From Asterias rubens (lineage: Eukaryota > Echinodermata > Asteroidea > Forcipulatida > Asteriidae), in contig NC_047066.1 of the NCBI RefSeq assembly GCF_902459465.1, positions 6,484,377 through 6,548,376 on the forward strand: DNA of 64,000 nucleotides, written 5' to 3'. Under the pieces are notes generated by a model that was not told the origin of the DNA, searched no databases, and saw only the letters and a list, made by a program, of their open reading frames with translations. Below are positions 21,310-32,753 of the stretch, piece after piece; the stretch's first letter is position 1, and each line of letters opens with the position of its first letter. The translations under genes were made by a program, and so were the position numbers.

Positions 21310-22911
21310 CCAAATGGGACTCCTCCGCAGTGATGACATCATTTCTGATTACTTTCAACTTATTTGCAGTTATGAAATAGATTAGGAAATGTTCATGGGG
21401 CATGAGGTTCTAGCGATTGATTGCAAATATTAAAAGCCAGATGAAAGGAATTATTAAGGGTTGAAATAATTATCAAAATTCCAGCAGTAATATACGTAAG
21501 GTTTAAGATATGCACCATGTCCTTACTGCCCTATATACCCTGCACGAGCCTAATGATTTTCTAAGCCTCCATTTTCACTTTAACTATCTCATCTTTTAAA
21601 CACGATCCAGATTTTTTTCTTCTTCAAATCGCTTTGCGAGTAATCAATAAAAATAGATTGGGCATATCATGGGGGCTGCACGAGTTTGAATAATTAAGTC
21701 CAATAGAAATCAACCACCAAGACGTAGGAATGATTTACCTAAATCCTGTAACAAGAATAAAAGCAAGCTTGCCTCATATCTATTATTTATTTATTCATCT
21801 ATTTATTTCGCTTTTTCGTGCTTTGTTTTCCATGTTTCTTCCTTTTTTGCTCGTGTTTAAGTTTGTCTGTTTTGATACTTCAATTTCTTTTTGATATTTT
21901 TTGCCACTTCTTGTAAGGACCCCAATGGAAATTAGCCTAAGACATTGGCTCTTTGGGGTTATCCTTGATAATTTTGTACAATCTTTTTTTCTAGTGTTGT
22001 ATTCTGGTTTATCTCATTTCATTGTCGTTTCTCTCCTTGTTATGCATGTATTTTTGACATGTTCTTAATTGAAAAAAGAATCAATCAATCAATCAATCAA
22101 TGCAGCTTGTGCTGTTATAATCTGCACAATCTGTAAGTTTACTGTCATCAGTAAAGCAGTTGGAAGGACGCTATATCTTGAATGCTAAAAACTAATTTTC
22201 CATTAAAATCTGGAGAAACAAAAAGACACTATTGTTGAGTGGGCGACAGACACAATGTACCTTCATACTTCTGTTTACAGAAATAAGAAGTTTGATCTCT
22301 GTAGGCACAAAAAAGGTTTTAGTTACAAATGAACCAAAAATAATAACAAAATTATAACAAAAATCCTGACCTACAGACTCTATCTTTAAACCGTGTACAT
22401 TGCTCTTTTTCAGTGTGTTTTAATGAGAGTTGTAAAACACTACTACAACAAGGGGGAAAATCAACTCAAAATATACAAGACACTTTCTTCAAGCCATTTC
22501 GATTGCAAATTGTACGTGTTTTTTGAGATACAAATTATTGTATGGTACACCTACTTGCCTAATTGAAGCCTGAAATCAGTTGGCCTTGTATCTTCAGTAT
22601 GTTGAAAACAAGTGCTGCACTGATGGCAAATTTTTATCAATATGCAGTGGAAACTATTTACAAAATCAGAACCATTTCTTAATCGATAATCTATAAATAC
22701 CGCAGTAACTTGAAAAAGTAGCCATCTTGCAATGGACAAACACAAGAAACAGTTACCTTGGTTTCACTACTCTAACCAAACGTCGTAAAAAAATTTTGGG
22801 GAATAACGAATGCTAGTGCGACATGTCTGCACCAGGCACAATCAAGTAATACTTTGGGAACATGACTGCAAATTATTGTTTGCAGAATATTATTAATACT
22901 TCTTTATCTTA
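21310..22911 (+). promoter_or_regulatory. Class B upstream region of CTL remnant 25116, split by a transposon
   Basis: Matches 7530-9130 closely. Landmarks are GCGAGTAATCAATAAAAATA near 21636, an AATAAAAG box near 21756, a TCAA microsatellite at about 22080-22101, and the proximal leader to CTTTATCTTA. The leader resumes after the 22912-25037 insertion. Confidence 0.35.
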
Positions 22912-25037
22912 TTAGGTGTTCGTGCATGCACGAACACCTATTGTTATTGCTCTGTTTTTTTTTTCTTCTCCATCTTCCTTCTTCTTCCCGTCAACTCTTA
23001 TCTACAGCATAACTCAAGATTCAAGCCAAACTGAACCTTGAAACTCACCAGACAATTGAACCTCAATACGAAGACGGCACAGTTTTCATTACGTCATGAT
23101 GACGTCATTAGGTGTCAAATTACAGGGTTTTTAAAGTTGAAAAGGGACCATTTTCGTTTTGCTGTATCTCAACGAATATGAAAGCTATGATGTTCAAAGT
23201 TTTTGCATCTGATAGACCAAGACTGGGGCAACATTTGAAAAGTTAAAGCCAAAATCGTACGACCTTAGCATCTGGGTCGTTACCCTGGGTCGAAGTTCAC
23301 CTTCGGGTTTTTTTCGTCAAAAAACAACTTTCAAGCTTTTCTACGGAATAACTCAAGATTGAGATTGAATGGAATGTTGAAACTCAACAGATAGTTGAAC
23401 CTCAGTATCAAGACAACACATACTTAATTACGTCATTATGACGTCATCGGGAATTGAATTACGTTAGATCAAAGTTTAATATTTGTAAAAATCATAACTC
23501 AAAAACTGTGAATCGGATTTTGACAATCTACACATCATCGGATAGATCATTAAAAGTTGGACAAATGCTTCACAGAACACGTAAAATATTTTTAATACTT
23601 CTAGTGTAAAACAAAATTTGAAAATTTCATAAAATCTTATCGTATTCATGTTTTTAAAACTACTGATCATTTCAACGTAATTTTTGTTTCAGATTGTAAA
23701 ACAGCAATCCCGCTCAATCTTTTGCACAGAAATAACAAAATTTGGACCTTTACATCAGTCGAAAAGGGACGTCAAAGCACCTGTTGACCCACGCGTTTAC
23801 CCCATTTTGATCAACAACGCACGCTATGTACGCTATGCAGTGCAAGCGCGGGCATTCCCAAAAGGGCTCTCTTTAGTCCAGCGAAAGAGGGCGCTGTAAC
23901 GTTTTTAGTAACATCGAGCGCTGAGTGAATCGCGGTGAATCGCAGTAGTTGAGTAATAATGAACAACGTCTCGCACCAAAACTACAAGTAGGAATACATA
24001 TGCATTGATGTTATAAGATACATTATACACGTTCAGATAGTCCATCACATAATTATAAAATGTTTACAAGTCATACATCAGCTGAAAGGTTTTAATGAAC
24101 TAGTCAGGATCTACACAAATGAAATCAGTTTAAACTTGGCTTCTTGTTCAAACCAGAGGTTGAAAATAATTGGTCAAAGAAAAATAATTTCACAACCACA
24201 CATTTGATTTTTTATATATTTATACGTCATTGGGTAGGTATGTAACAACTTAAGAAACGATACACAACATTGACTATTAAACCTTGACCTCCAGTTAAAC
24301 AGGAAGATGCAGTTAATTATTTGAAAAAATATTACCCCAGAACCAGAAATTAGTTGTTTATTATCTGAACGTCGTCAGATAAGGCTTTGAAAAACATTAC
24401 TAACGCTATAATTTGTGACCTGACAAAATTGTCTTCCGGTTCAAACCGGATGTTTAATATTTGAAAAAAATCATAACATCTGAACCATACATTGGATTTT
24501 TTCAATCTATGCATCATCTGAAAGGTCTTAATAGACTTATCACGTGCTATACAATATGCGACCCTGTTTGACCTTGACTTCCAGTTAAAGTTGGAAACTG
24601 ATATATAATGTTTGAAAAATTAAAAAATCCTAAACCACATGATTTGATTTTTATCATCTATACGTCAAAAGAAAGAACTCAAAAGACATCACCAACGCTA
24701 CCAAGTGTGACCTCATTTGACAGTACCTTCCGGTTCAAAACGGAAGTTGAAACTTTATATTTGAAAAAATCATAACTTCTAAACCAAATATTGGATTTTT
24801 ACAACCCATCCATCAGTTAAAAGGTCTTAATAAACTTATCACGCGCTACATAAAAAGTAACCCCTATTTGACCTTTTATCCGATGCAAACCGGAAGTTGG
24901 TGTTTAATTTGTAAACAAATCATAACTCCTTAACCAGTCATTGGATTGATGAGGTAAATGTTGTCACCAATTCATTCACTCACTCACCACGAACACCTTG
25001 TTTTTGTAGTAAACAAAAACTGTACATGTACCTCTAG
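22912..25037 (+). mobile_element. Helitron-like element, second family member (2126 bp)
   Basis: The empty site is seen at 9119-9130 (CTTATTAATACTTG): the insertion falls between A and T if the element begins TTAGGTGTTCG and ends CTAG. Equally, it could begin GGTGTTCG with a TTA duplication. The 5' end holds a perfect 24-bp palindrome (22915-22938). The 3' end has a GTTTTTGT...ACAAAAAC hairpin, then CTAG. The interior has at least four degenerate repeats of the CATCATCTGAAAGGTC / CTTCCGGTTCAAACCGG type seen in the 5S-bearing copies, plus CRE palindromes near 23095 and 23430. No transposase, no 5S segment. Confidence 0.6.
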
Positions 25038-25115
25038 TTAATACTTGTTTTTTGAAACAAATGATGTGTTTAAAAGAGAGAACCCAACGGGAGTTGCAGC
25101 CATCAACCACCAGTC

Positions 25116-25337
25116 ATGTCACTTTGGTCTCTACTGTGTATAATTTGTGTCTTACTAAATCAAACTGTGCTGGTTGACTGTAGATGCTCTGGTCAAACAT
25201 ATTGTCCACGTTTATGGCTGGCGTTTAAAGACAACTGTTATCTGTCAGTCAGAGAGACGAAAAACTACCATGCCAGTGTAAAAAATGGACAGGAAACTCC
25301 ATCTGAGCCTGTAAACCTTGTGAGATTTTCTCCTTAA
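25116..25337 (+). pseudogene. CTL remnant fused to 3' flanking DNA
   Basis: The signal peptide and first 53 codons are normal, through NYHA. At about 25272 the sequence jumps from coding DNA into the 3'-flank relic region (AGTGTAAAAAATGG then CCTGTAAACCTTGTGAG, as at 20630 and 32885). The frame closes at 73 codons. The deletion removed the CTLD core and the first half of the downstream relic. Substitutions in the 5' part (TCAGTCAG for TTGGTCAG) suggest age. Confidence 0.85.
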
Positions 25338-25442
25338 TTGTTTATTTAAGTTGGATTGAGGACAGGAAAAAGTTGCAATTTGCATGAAACAAATTTAAAG
25401 GTTTGCTGTGTAATTCTTGTTTGCTCAAGTTTACTTACAAAT

Positions 25443-25530
25443 GATTAGCAAGAGCTATTATGCATTAAGCCCGCTGGACATATTTATAAGCAAGAGGTAT
25501 TATGCATTAAGCCTGCTGGCCATATTTATA
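25443..25530 (+). repeat. Two-copy tandem repeat, about 45 bp
   Basis: AGCAAGAGCTATTATGCATT and its partner AGCAAGAGGTATTATGCATT each lead into AAGCCYGCTGG.CATATTTATAAG. A single copy is found at the matching place near 33060, so this is a local duplication. Confidence 0.7.
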
Positions 25531-26387
25531 AGTTTTTTTTATTAACAGGCATTTGTTGCTAACTTCAAACAATAACTAAAAATCTATATCCAACAAAAGA
25601 TAAATATACTTTAAGTTGAAGTCATCATGGGTACCCAACAGACTTTTGATGTGTGGATGTCAAATACTTAAAAGGGTTAAATTCTTTTATTTGACTTCAC
25701 AGATTTCAGTGAAATTAAGGACTCCGAAAGCAGTTTTCACAATAGACCGTATTGAATAACCCTTTTTTTGCTATGAAAGTCGCCATGTTGTAGGGTAAAT
25801 CGTGCGCGTCCAAACACGTGCATAAAATAAGCACGCAGCGTGCAATATTCTTGGTTTGATTTATACGGCACATGCATGCACACACGCACGCCTGCACAGA
25901 CGCCATGTTGTAGGACAGATATTTGAACGGTGACAGATACTTTATGATGCAAGTTCGTACTGGATGCAAATGTCAACAAGAATGTCAAGACTTAGAATTT
26001 GTTTCAATAATAATAATGAAATAATAAATTCTTAGATAAGTGCTATCAACAATAACCAAATTAATGCGCATTACAGTAGTGCCTTGGTCATTGGGCCAAT
26101 AACATCCCTTTAATTCTTCCTCAGCTCCCTGGGGAGTAACCAGCTCTGAGCTGCCGTGGCGTTGCAAAGGCTATTTCATACACAATTTCAACCTCTACCC
26201 TCAACTGTGGTGACTCCTCAGCAGTTAAAAAATGTTATATTATTCGCAGCTTATGGTCCAAACACTATGGTCAAGTAGGGAAAATTTCATAAATTAAACT
26301 CTATTTACAGAGAGTGAAAATTCTCTTGACAGAAACATTTCCAGCACCATTTGCTAACTCGCTTGATAGTCGACGTTTTTACCTCAG

Positions 26388-26690
26388 TTAAAGGGACTGG
26401 ACACAATTGATAATTGTCAAAGACCAGTAGTCTCACTTGATGTATCCCAACATATGCACAAATTAACAAACCTGTGAAAAATTTGGCTCAATTGGTCATC
26501 AAAGTTGCAAGTAAATAATAGTATAAGAAGAAAAAAAACACCCTCGTTGCACAAATTTTGTGGGCTTTCAGATGCATATTAAAAGACTTCAGCTGAAGTT
26601 AGGACAAGTTACTCGTCCTAACTCAAGATAGGATTAATCCTAGCGTTTGGTGAAATCGGCTGCTGTGCCCTTTAAAAGCAGGGCTTACTA
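26388..26690. mobile_element. MITE fragment with a second MITE nested in it
   Basis: It starts AAAGGGACTGGACACAATTG and contains the core AACCTGTGAAAAATTTGGCT, shared with 36590, 49808, 54109 and 62150. From about 26585 it runs into GTTAGGACAAGTTACTCGTC and TAGGATTAATCCTAGCGTTT, half of the family seen complete at 50328. The far end of the outer element is not found. Confidence 0.5.
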
Positions 26691-27099
26691 TTCAAAGCTG
26701 ACCAAGTCCAACTGGTATAAACTCATTCACAACTTGAGGGTCTGATTACTGCAACTAATAATCTGTGCAATTGTATTGTTTTAAAAAGTTAATGTTTTTT
26801 TATTACATGCTTCAGTTCAAAAACATACATAAAATATGAGACAACTGTTGTTGTTGCACATTCATTGGTCTCGATTGTCTATTCCATGAGACTTAACATT
26901 TCTGTTAGACATTGGTATTGCAAGGTGAAGACGTAGCTAACTTAAAAGAACAAAAACGTGTTTGTTGTGTGGTCGTCATGGATACACAGCATGATGTAAA
27001 CAATAAAAGTGAACAAGTAATTCCCAACCAAACAAAGATTGGTACTAACCTGCCCACCAAGTGTTTGCAACCCACCTCGTAACTATGACAACATGTTGA

Positions 27100-27390
27100 C
27101 TTTCTAGGCCCCCATTTTGACTATAATACTGTAATAAATCTAAACACGATTCATTAAATTTCTTTTCAACTCAGTTGGCAGTTAATCAATAAAAATAGCT
27201 TGCACGTTCCAACTCAGTTGGCAGTTAATCAATAAAAATAGCTTGCACGTTTCAAGGTAGCTTCACAAGTGTCAATCAAACTACTTAAAATCCACAGAAA
27301 TCGAATAGCAATATGAAAGACAGATTTGCCCAAATCCTGCAAAAAAAGCATAAACCGAGCTTGCCTCATATAATCAGTCATTTAGCGGTA
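27100..27390 (+). promoter_or_regulatory. Class A upstream region of CTL gene 27571, motif block duplicated
   Basis: A 43-bp unit starting AACTCAGTTGGCAGTTAATC is present twice (from 27168 and 27211), doubling the TAATCAATAAAAATAG motif that is single in other upstream regions. A TATA-like CATAAACC follows at about 27349, then TCATATAATCAGTCATT, 25-30 bp further on. Confidence 0.4.
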
Positions 27391-27570
27391 AAGCGGTTGG
27401 AAGGACGCTATTTCATGAAGGCTTAGAACTAATTTAAATTAGAATCTGGAGAAACTTAGAGACGTACTAAGAAAGATACCTGTTATTAATGCATACAGCT
27501 TGCACTGAGAAAAGTGACTTCATTACTGTGGCCACAGAGAGGTTTGAGTAGCAGTCATCAACCACCAGTC

Positions 27571-28068
27571 ATGTCACTTTGGTCTCTACTGTGTATAATT
27601 TGTGTCTTACTAAATCAAACTGTGCTGGTTGACTGTAGATGCTCTGGTAAAACATATTGTCCACCTTCATGGCTGGCATTTAAAGACAACTGTTATCTGT
27701 TGGTCAGAGTGAGATATAACTACCATGCCGCTAAGCAACATTGCCAGAGTCTATCTGAGAGAGGCAGACCAGCTCATCTTGTATCCATACTGGATGAGGA
27801 AGAGAATCAGTTTGTAGCTCAATTCACCGAGCCCGTTTCTAATAAAAAAATTCAGCTATGGATTGGCTACAATGATTTGGAGGTAGAAGGAGTTTATACT
27901 TGGATAGATGGAAGTCCCGCTGGTTATGAAAGCTGGAGATCTAGCTACCCAGATAAAGATAAATTGGGAAATCCGGATTGTATACTGACATTTGAAAAGC
28001 TGTGGAAGGATCTGGCCTGCTCTCTTGAAAGATACTCTGTATGTAAAATGGAAGGATACTCATTCTAA
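27571..28068 (+). CDS. Secreted C-type lectin-like protein, YPD/GYSF form
   Basis: A complete 165-aa gene. The ATG at 27571 matches the sister genes; an in-frame ATG at 27514 would add 19 residues, as in gene 2076. From the variable segment FTEPVSNKKIQ to GYSF the protein equals gene 2076. Upstream of that it instead carries YLLVRVRYNYHAAKQ, the type seen in short-loop gene 6217. That switch inside the coding exon is a sign of gene conversion or recombination. The sugar motif position is YPD and the WND position is WKD. The 3' flank leads, as in 2076 and 15361, directly into a Helitron-like element. Confidence 0.92.
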   Translation: MSLWSLLCIICVLLNQTVLVDCRCSGKTYCPPSWLAFKDNCYLLVRVRYNYHAAKQHCQSLSERGRPAHLVSILDEEENQFVAQFTEPVSNKKIQLWIGYNDLEVEGVYTWIDGSPAGYESWRSSYPDKDKLGNPDCILTFEKLWKDLACSLERYSVCKMEGYSF

Positions 28069-28123
28069 GGTTGTTAACCTGTCAATTGTACTCTTACACC
28101 AAAGGTAAATCTTCAGATTTTCA

Positions 28124-29693
28124 TTAGATGTTCGGAGCAGAGCATAGCTCCGAACACCTTTTATTATTGTTCGTTTTTTAAAGTTTTTTTTAAGTGTTCG
28201 GAGCAGAGCACAGCTCCGGACACCTTTTGTTATTGATGTTATTGCATCATCGGAAAGGTCGTTAAAAACTCTGTAAACGCCTCCCAGACATGACCCCATT
28301 TTGATCTTGTCTTTCGGTTCAAAATCGAGGTTGAAAATTCAAAAATTCATGTATAAAGAACTACGAAACTCCCCCAATGGTTGCACGTAAAGATTTTATG
28401 TGTACATTGTATGCGATGCAGTCACGCGGTTTTTTGGTGTATGGGGACATGAGCATTATATATGCCTTCATTTGTGGCGCGGTGCCAAGTTCTGTGCCAT
28501 TCGGCATATATGCATAGAGCTGGCTGGGCACATGGCAGAACGCTGCGAAAACGATTTACTCTCAATCTTCGGCGTCAAATTGTTCAAATTTTGCACTTCT
28601 GATGGCTTAGTGGTCAATGTGAATTGAAGACGAAGTTTCGCAGAGATGGCCACCTACTACAGCAGAAAAAGACGAACATTGGTCATGTTTTGATCAAACA
28701 CCGAGAAGCAGAGACATGACAAGAACTAAAAAAAGCACACTTCCCAAACTCGTATGAATTTGAAACTTCGCACATAGTTAGATATGCATTAGGAGTGGAA
28801 CACTGTTTTAGTTACGTCATGATGACGTCATCCATTCTTGAGTTATAAAAATTCAAAGTTTATTAATTCAAAAAATTACAACTTTTGATCTACATGATGG
28901 ATTCTTACAATCGATGCATCATCGAAAAGGTCGTTACAAACTCCGTAAACGCCCCGCAGACATGACCCCATTTTTACCTTGTCTTCCGGTTCAAATTTGA
29001 TTTTTTTTTTGTACATTTTCGTCAAAAATACATTATTTGTTTTGACTACGATCATACTGCGTTGATTACTATGATACTCGTCTGATCACTGAAGTTAAGC
29101 AGCATCGGGCCCGGTCAGTACTTGGATGGGAGACCGCTTGACACGTTAATGTTTTTTTTTCTTTTTCTTTTTTACTTACTTATTTTTTATTTTTAAATAG
29201 CTTCGTTTATAGTATGTTTTCAATAAACATTTCCCTTCCGGTTAGTTAGTCTCTTCTCCAGTTGTCATTTTTCACAAGTTCTTATGTCCTCAACCACAAT
29301 AGCTATTTAGACAATCTATAGGCCTACATTATATGAAAGGGTTTTACCTACGTTGTCTGTTTTCAAGGCGTTTCAACATTCAACAAACATTTCTCTTCCG
29401 GTTAGTTAGTCTCTTCTCCAGTCGTCATTACTCATCACCTATTTCCTCAACCACAAAAGCTATTTTGACAATCTATACATCATATGAAAGGGCTTTACGT
29501 ACTTCACAAAAATGGGTATGTTGGTGACCTTCTCTTGACCTTTTGGCCTGTCTAAACCGGAAGTGCATGTAAAATGCTTTGAATAGGCGTTACTTCTTGG
29601 AATTGTCGCTTTGTAAATTTCCACTAGGCTTGTATTTTTGTACCCCCCGATGCCGGATACCTTGTTTTTGTTATGACAAAAACTTAAGTCTAG
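28124..29693 (+). mobile_element. Helitron-like non-autonomous element, copy 3
   Basis: Same termini as copies 1 and 2, but only two 5' hairpin units instead of three. It retains part of the GACGAACATTGGTCATG segment. CRE palindrome near 28818, 5S-like segment at 29044. It lies at the same position after a GYSF-type gene, so all three copies descend from one insertion spread by segmental duplication. Confidence 0.6.
29044..29140 (+). pseudogene. 5S rRNA-derived segment, copy 3
   Basis: Same 97-nt segment as at 3576 and 16442, followed by a T run that here is two bases longer. All three copies appear unchanged across the internal control region while flanking parts of the element vary. Confidence 0.75.
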
Positions 29694-30722
29694 TTTTGTT
29701 TTATTTTTCTTGTTTTTTCGGCTTTCTACGCTTACATAGCTAGCGCAGAAAATCAGCGCTTGCACGTAAGCGGAGAATGGTGATCGTAAGCGCATAATTC
29801 GGTGGTAAGCAAAGCCATGAAATTGGCCACTGGTTTGTTGACATTCTGCATACACCCTTTTCAATTATCTATTGCTCTTTTAGTTCAATTGATAGATATG
29901 CAATTCAATATGAAAATGAATAACCTCCCATAAGAGCTACATGTATCTTTTAGTTGTTTATGTAAAGCTGCTCATTAAGAGCATCACATACAATGTTGTA
30001 GCTTAGTCGACCGGTATCGAATGAAAATTAACAAACTCCATGTTGGTCAGAGTAGGATGTGACTCCTTCACAGTGATGACATCTGTTTGACTACCTTCCA
30101 ACTTATTTACAGGATTTTCTACGCCTCCACTTTGACTTTAATTATCTCATCTAAACACGATCCACAAAGGTTCTCTAGACTTCTCTAGAATTCAATCAAA
30201 AAGGTTTCTAGAATTCAGGTGACAAGTAATCAATCCAATATTGTTTAGTAAGGCCAGGTGTAATGCAATATGTTCATGATACGCACCCACTATATTTTTG
30301 TTTACTTTTCATCACTAACCTGGTGATATTACTTAGACTGTAGTTTGGTTTGAGTTAAATCTCATCTAAACACGACCCAAAGAGATTTTCCATCATCAAG
30401 GGCACCCGTTAATCAATACACTTCTAGGAATCTAATTGCCGTTGCACGCGTGTGCATGATATCAATTACAAACCATAGAAATTAGCAACAGAAATGAAAG
30501 ACCAGATTTTCAAAAATCTTTAAAATTTTGTTTTTTAAACAGTCAGCTTCAGGATGCCACAGATGCCAGTCCTTTCAATTGTTGGATTAAAATCTGTAGC
30601 TGAGACTGGAAAAAACGTTTGAAGACCCTATTTTTACGTAATACTATGTACAGATAATTGTGTGTTTGGATGCTAAGTAAAGTTGTACTAGAGGCAGAAA
30701 TTGCAGCCCTGAACCACCAGCC

Positions 30723-31199
30723 ATGTCACTTTGGTCTCTAGTGTGTATAATTTGTGTCTTACTAAATCAAACTGTGCTGGTTGACTGTAGATGCTCTGGT
30801 CAAACATATTGTCCACCTTCATGGCTGGCATTTAAAGACAACTGTTATCTGTTGGTCAGAGAGACGAAAAACTACCAAGACGCTGAGCAACACTGTCAGA
30901 GTCTCTCTGAGAGAGGCAGACCAGCTCATCTTGTATCCATACTGGATGAGGAAGAGAATCAGTTTGTAGCTGATTCTGGTAGTGATCTATGGATTGGCTA
31001 CAATGATTTGGATGTAGAAGGAGTTTATACTTAAATAGATGGAAGTCCTGTCGGTTATGAAGGATGGGCTCCTGGCTTCCCAGTTGGCGATGCTTACGGG
31101 AATCAGGATTGTATAGTGACATACAAAAGAATGTGGAAAGAGTACTACTGTTCAGAAATTATATTTTCAATGTGCAAAATGCAAGGATACACTTTCTGA
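30723..31199 (+). pseudogene. CTL pseudogene with one nonsense codon
   Basis: A short-loop gene (DSGSD) intact except at 31032-31034, where the TGG of TW-IDGSP reads TAA. Two adjacent bases changed, so a first nonsense mutation was probably followed by a second. The rest of the frame (APGFPVGDAYGNQDC ... MWKEYYC ... GYTF, stop at 31197-31199) stays open. The product would be 103 aa, ending just after WIGYND. Upstream region is class C. Confidence 0.9.
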
Positions 31200-31499
31200 G
31201 GTAAGTTTTAGTAACAAATCCTAAACAAGAAATAACACCGAGTATTTATGACAAATGTCTGTTCTTAAAAACACAAATTTTTCTTGGTCACATAAATTAT
31301 CCCTTCCTGAAAACTAAAAACTCAGAGTATTGTGTCCGCGCTTTGTAATCAATGTAAAAATTGGCAAATATACATGTACAATGTAAGTGTGGCTCTGAAA
31401 AGAGTTTAGTAAAATGGTCCTTGTGTAAGATGTTATTAATGTTAAACTTGGGTTAAAAAAAGAGACAATTTCCCAAAAGGTGTGATTATTTTAAGAATG

Positions 31500-31950
31500 T
31501 CCTCTTCGTGTAATCAGAGACGAAGCGCAACTCCTCCCTAGTGATGACATCTTTTTTTAAATACCTTCAACTTATTTACAGTATTTTCTTAGTCTCCAAA
31601 TTGACTTTAATTATCTCATCTAAATACGATCCATAAAAGTTCTCTTGAATTCTCTGGAATTCAGTCAAAAAGTTCTCTAGAATTCTCTGGAATTCAGTCA
31701 AAAAGTTCTCTAGAATTCAGATAATTTAATTATCTCATCTAAGCACGATCCATTAAAGGTCCCTAGAATTCAGGTGACAAGTAATCAATACAAAGAGCTT
31801 AGGCGTTTTATGGGAGCTGCACCTGTGTGAATCAAACTAATTACATGTAAATGCCATCAAAATCAAACACCTTATATAGGACAGATTTGCCCAAATCCTG
31901 TAACAAGCATAAAACCGAGCCGCCTCATAATACCAGTCATTAAGCTTGAT
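31500..31950 (+). promoter_or_regulatory. Class A upstream region of CTL gene 32185
   Basis: AAGTTCTCTAGAATTC-type motifs occur three times between 31635 and 31700 (two in the gene 2076 version). They are followed by GTGACAAGTAATCAATACAA (about 31780) and a TATA-like CATAAAA at 31908-31914 with CAGTCATT downstream. It matches 1440-1840 apart from the extra motif copy. Confidence 0.4.
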
Positions 31951-32184
31951 GGAATGCAGCTTGTAATGTTATACTCTGCACACTCTGTAAGATTACTGTC
32001 AGTAAAGCGGTTGGAAGGACGCTATTTCATGAAGGCTTAGAACTAATTTAAATTAGAATCTGGAGAAACTTAGAGACGTACTAAGTAAGATACCTGATAT
32101 TAATGCATACAGCTTGCACTGAGAAAAGTAACTTCATTACTGTGGGCACAGAGTGGTTTGAGTTGCAATCATCAACCACCAGTT

Positions 32185-32682
32185 ATGTCACTTTGGTCTC
32201 TACTGTGTATAATTTGTGTCTTACTAAATCAAACTGTGCTGGTTGACTGTAGATGCTCTGGTCAAACATATTGTCCACCTTCATGGCTGGCATTTAAAGA
32301 CAACTGTTATCTGTTGGTCAGAGTAGGATATAACTACCATGCCGCTGAGCAACATTGCCAGAGTCTCTCTGAGAGAGGCAGACCAGCTCATCTTGTATCC
32401 ATACTGGATGAGGAAGAGAATCAGTTTGTAGCTCAATACACAAAGTCAGTTCTTGGTCAGGAAAGGGCTCTATGGATTGGCTACAACGATATAGATGTCG
32501 AAGGAGTTTTTATTTGGATAGATGGAAGTCCTGTCGGTTATAAAAGCTGGGCGACTGGCTTTCCAGCTGGTTCTGCCTACGGGAATCAGGATTGTACAGC
32601 GACATACAACACAATGTGGACGGATGCCTGGTGCACAAACCCAACGTTCTCGATGTGCAAAATGCAAGGATACACTTTCTGA
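32185..32682 (+). CDS. Secreted C-type lectin-like protein, long-loop form
   Basis: A complete 165-aa gene, closest to the gene at position 1. Variable segment YTKSVLGQERA, then LWIGYNDIDVEGVFIW, loop ATGFPAGSAYGNQDC, MWTDAWC, GYTF. The WND position reads WTD, keeping the Asp; the sugar motif position reads FPA. The context before the ATG is CCACCAGTTATG. The N-terminal part carries VRVGYNYHAAEQ, shared with the short-loop genes 35073 and 38592. GAGGTAAGT lies at the stop. Confidence 0.92.
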   Translation: MSLWSLLCIICVLLNQTVLVDCRCSGQTYCPPSWLAFKDNCYLLVRVGYNYHAAEQHCQSLSERGRPAHLVSILDEEENQFVAQYTKSVLGQERALWIGYNDIDVEGVFIWIDGSPVGYKSWATGFPAGSAYGNQDCTATYNTMWTDAWCTNPTFSMCKMQGYTF

Positions 32683-32753
32683 GGTAAGTTTTGGTAACAA
32701 ATCCTTAAAAAGAAATAACACTGAGTATTTGTTCACTATTGGTACATTCCACA

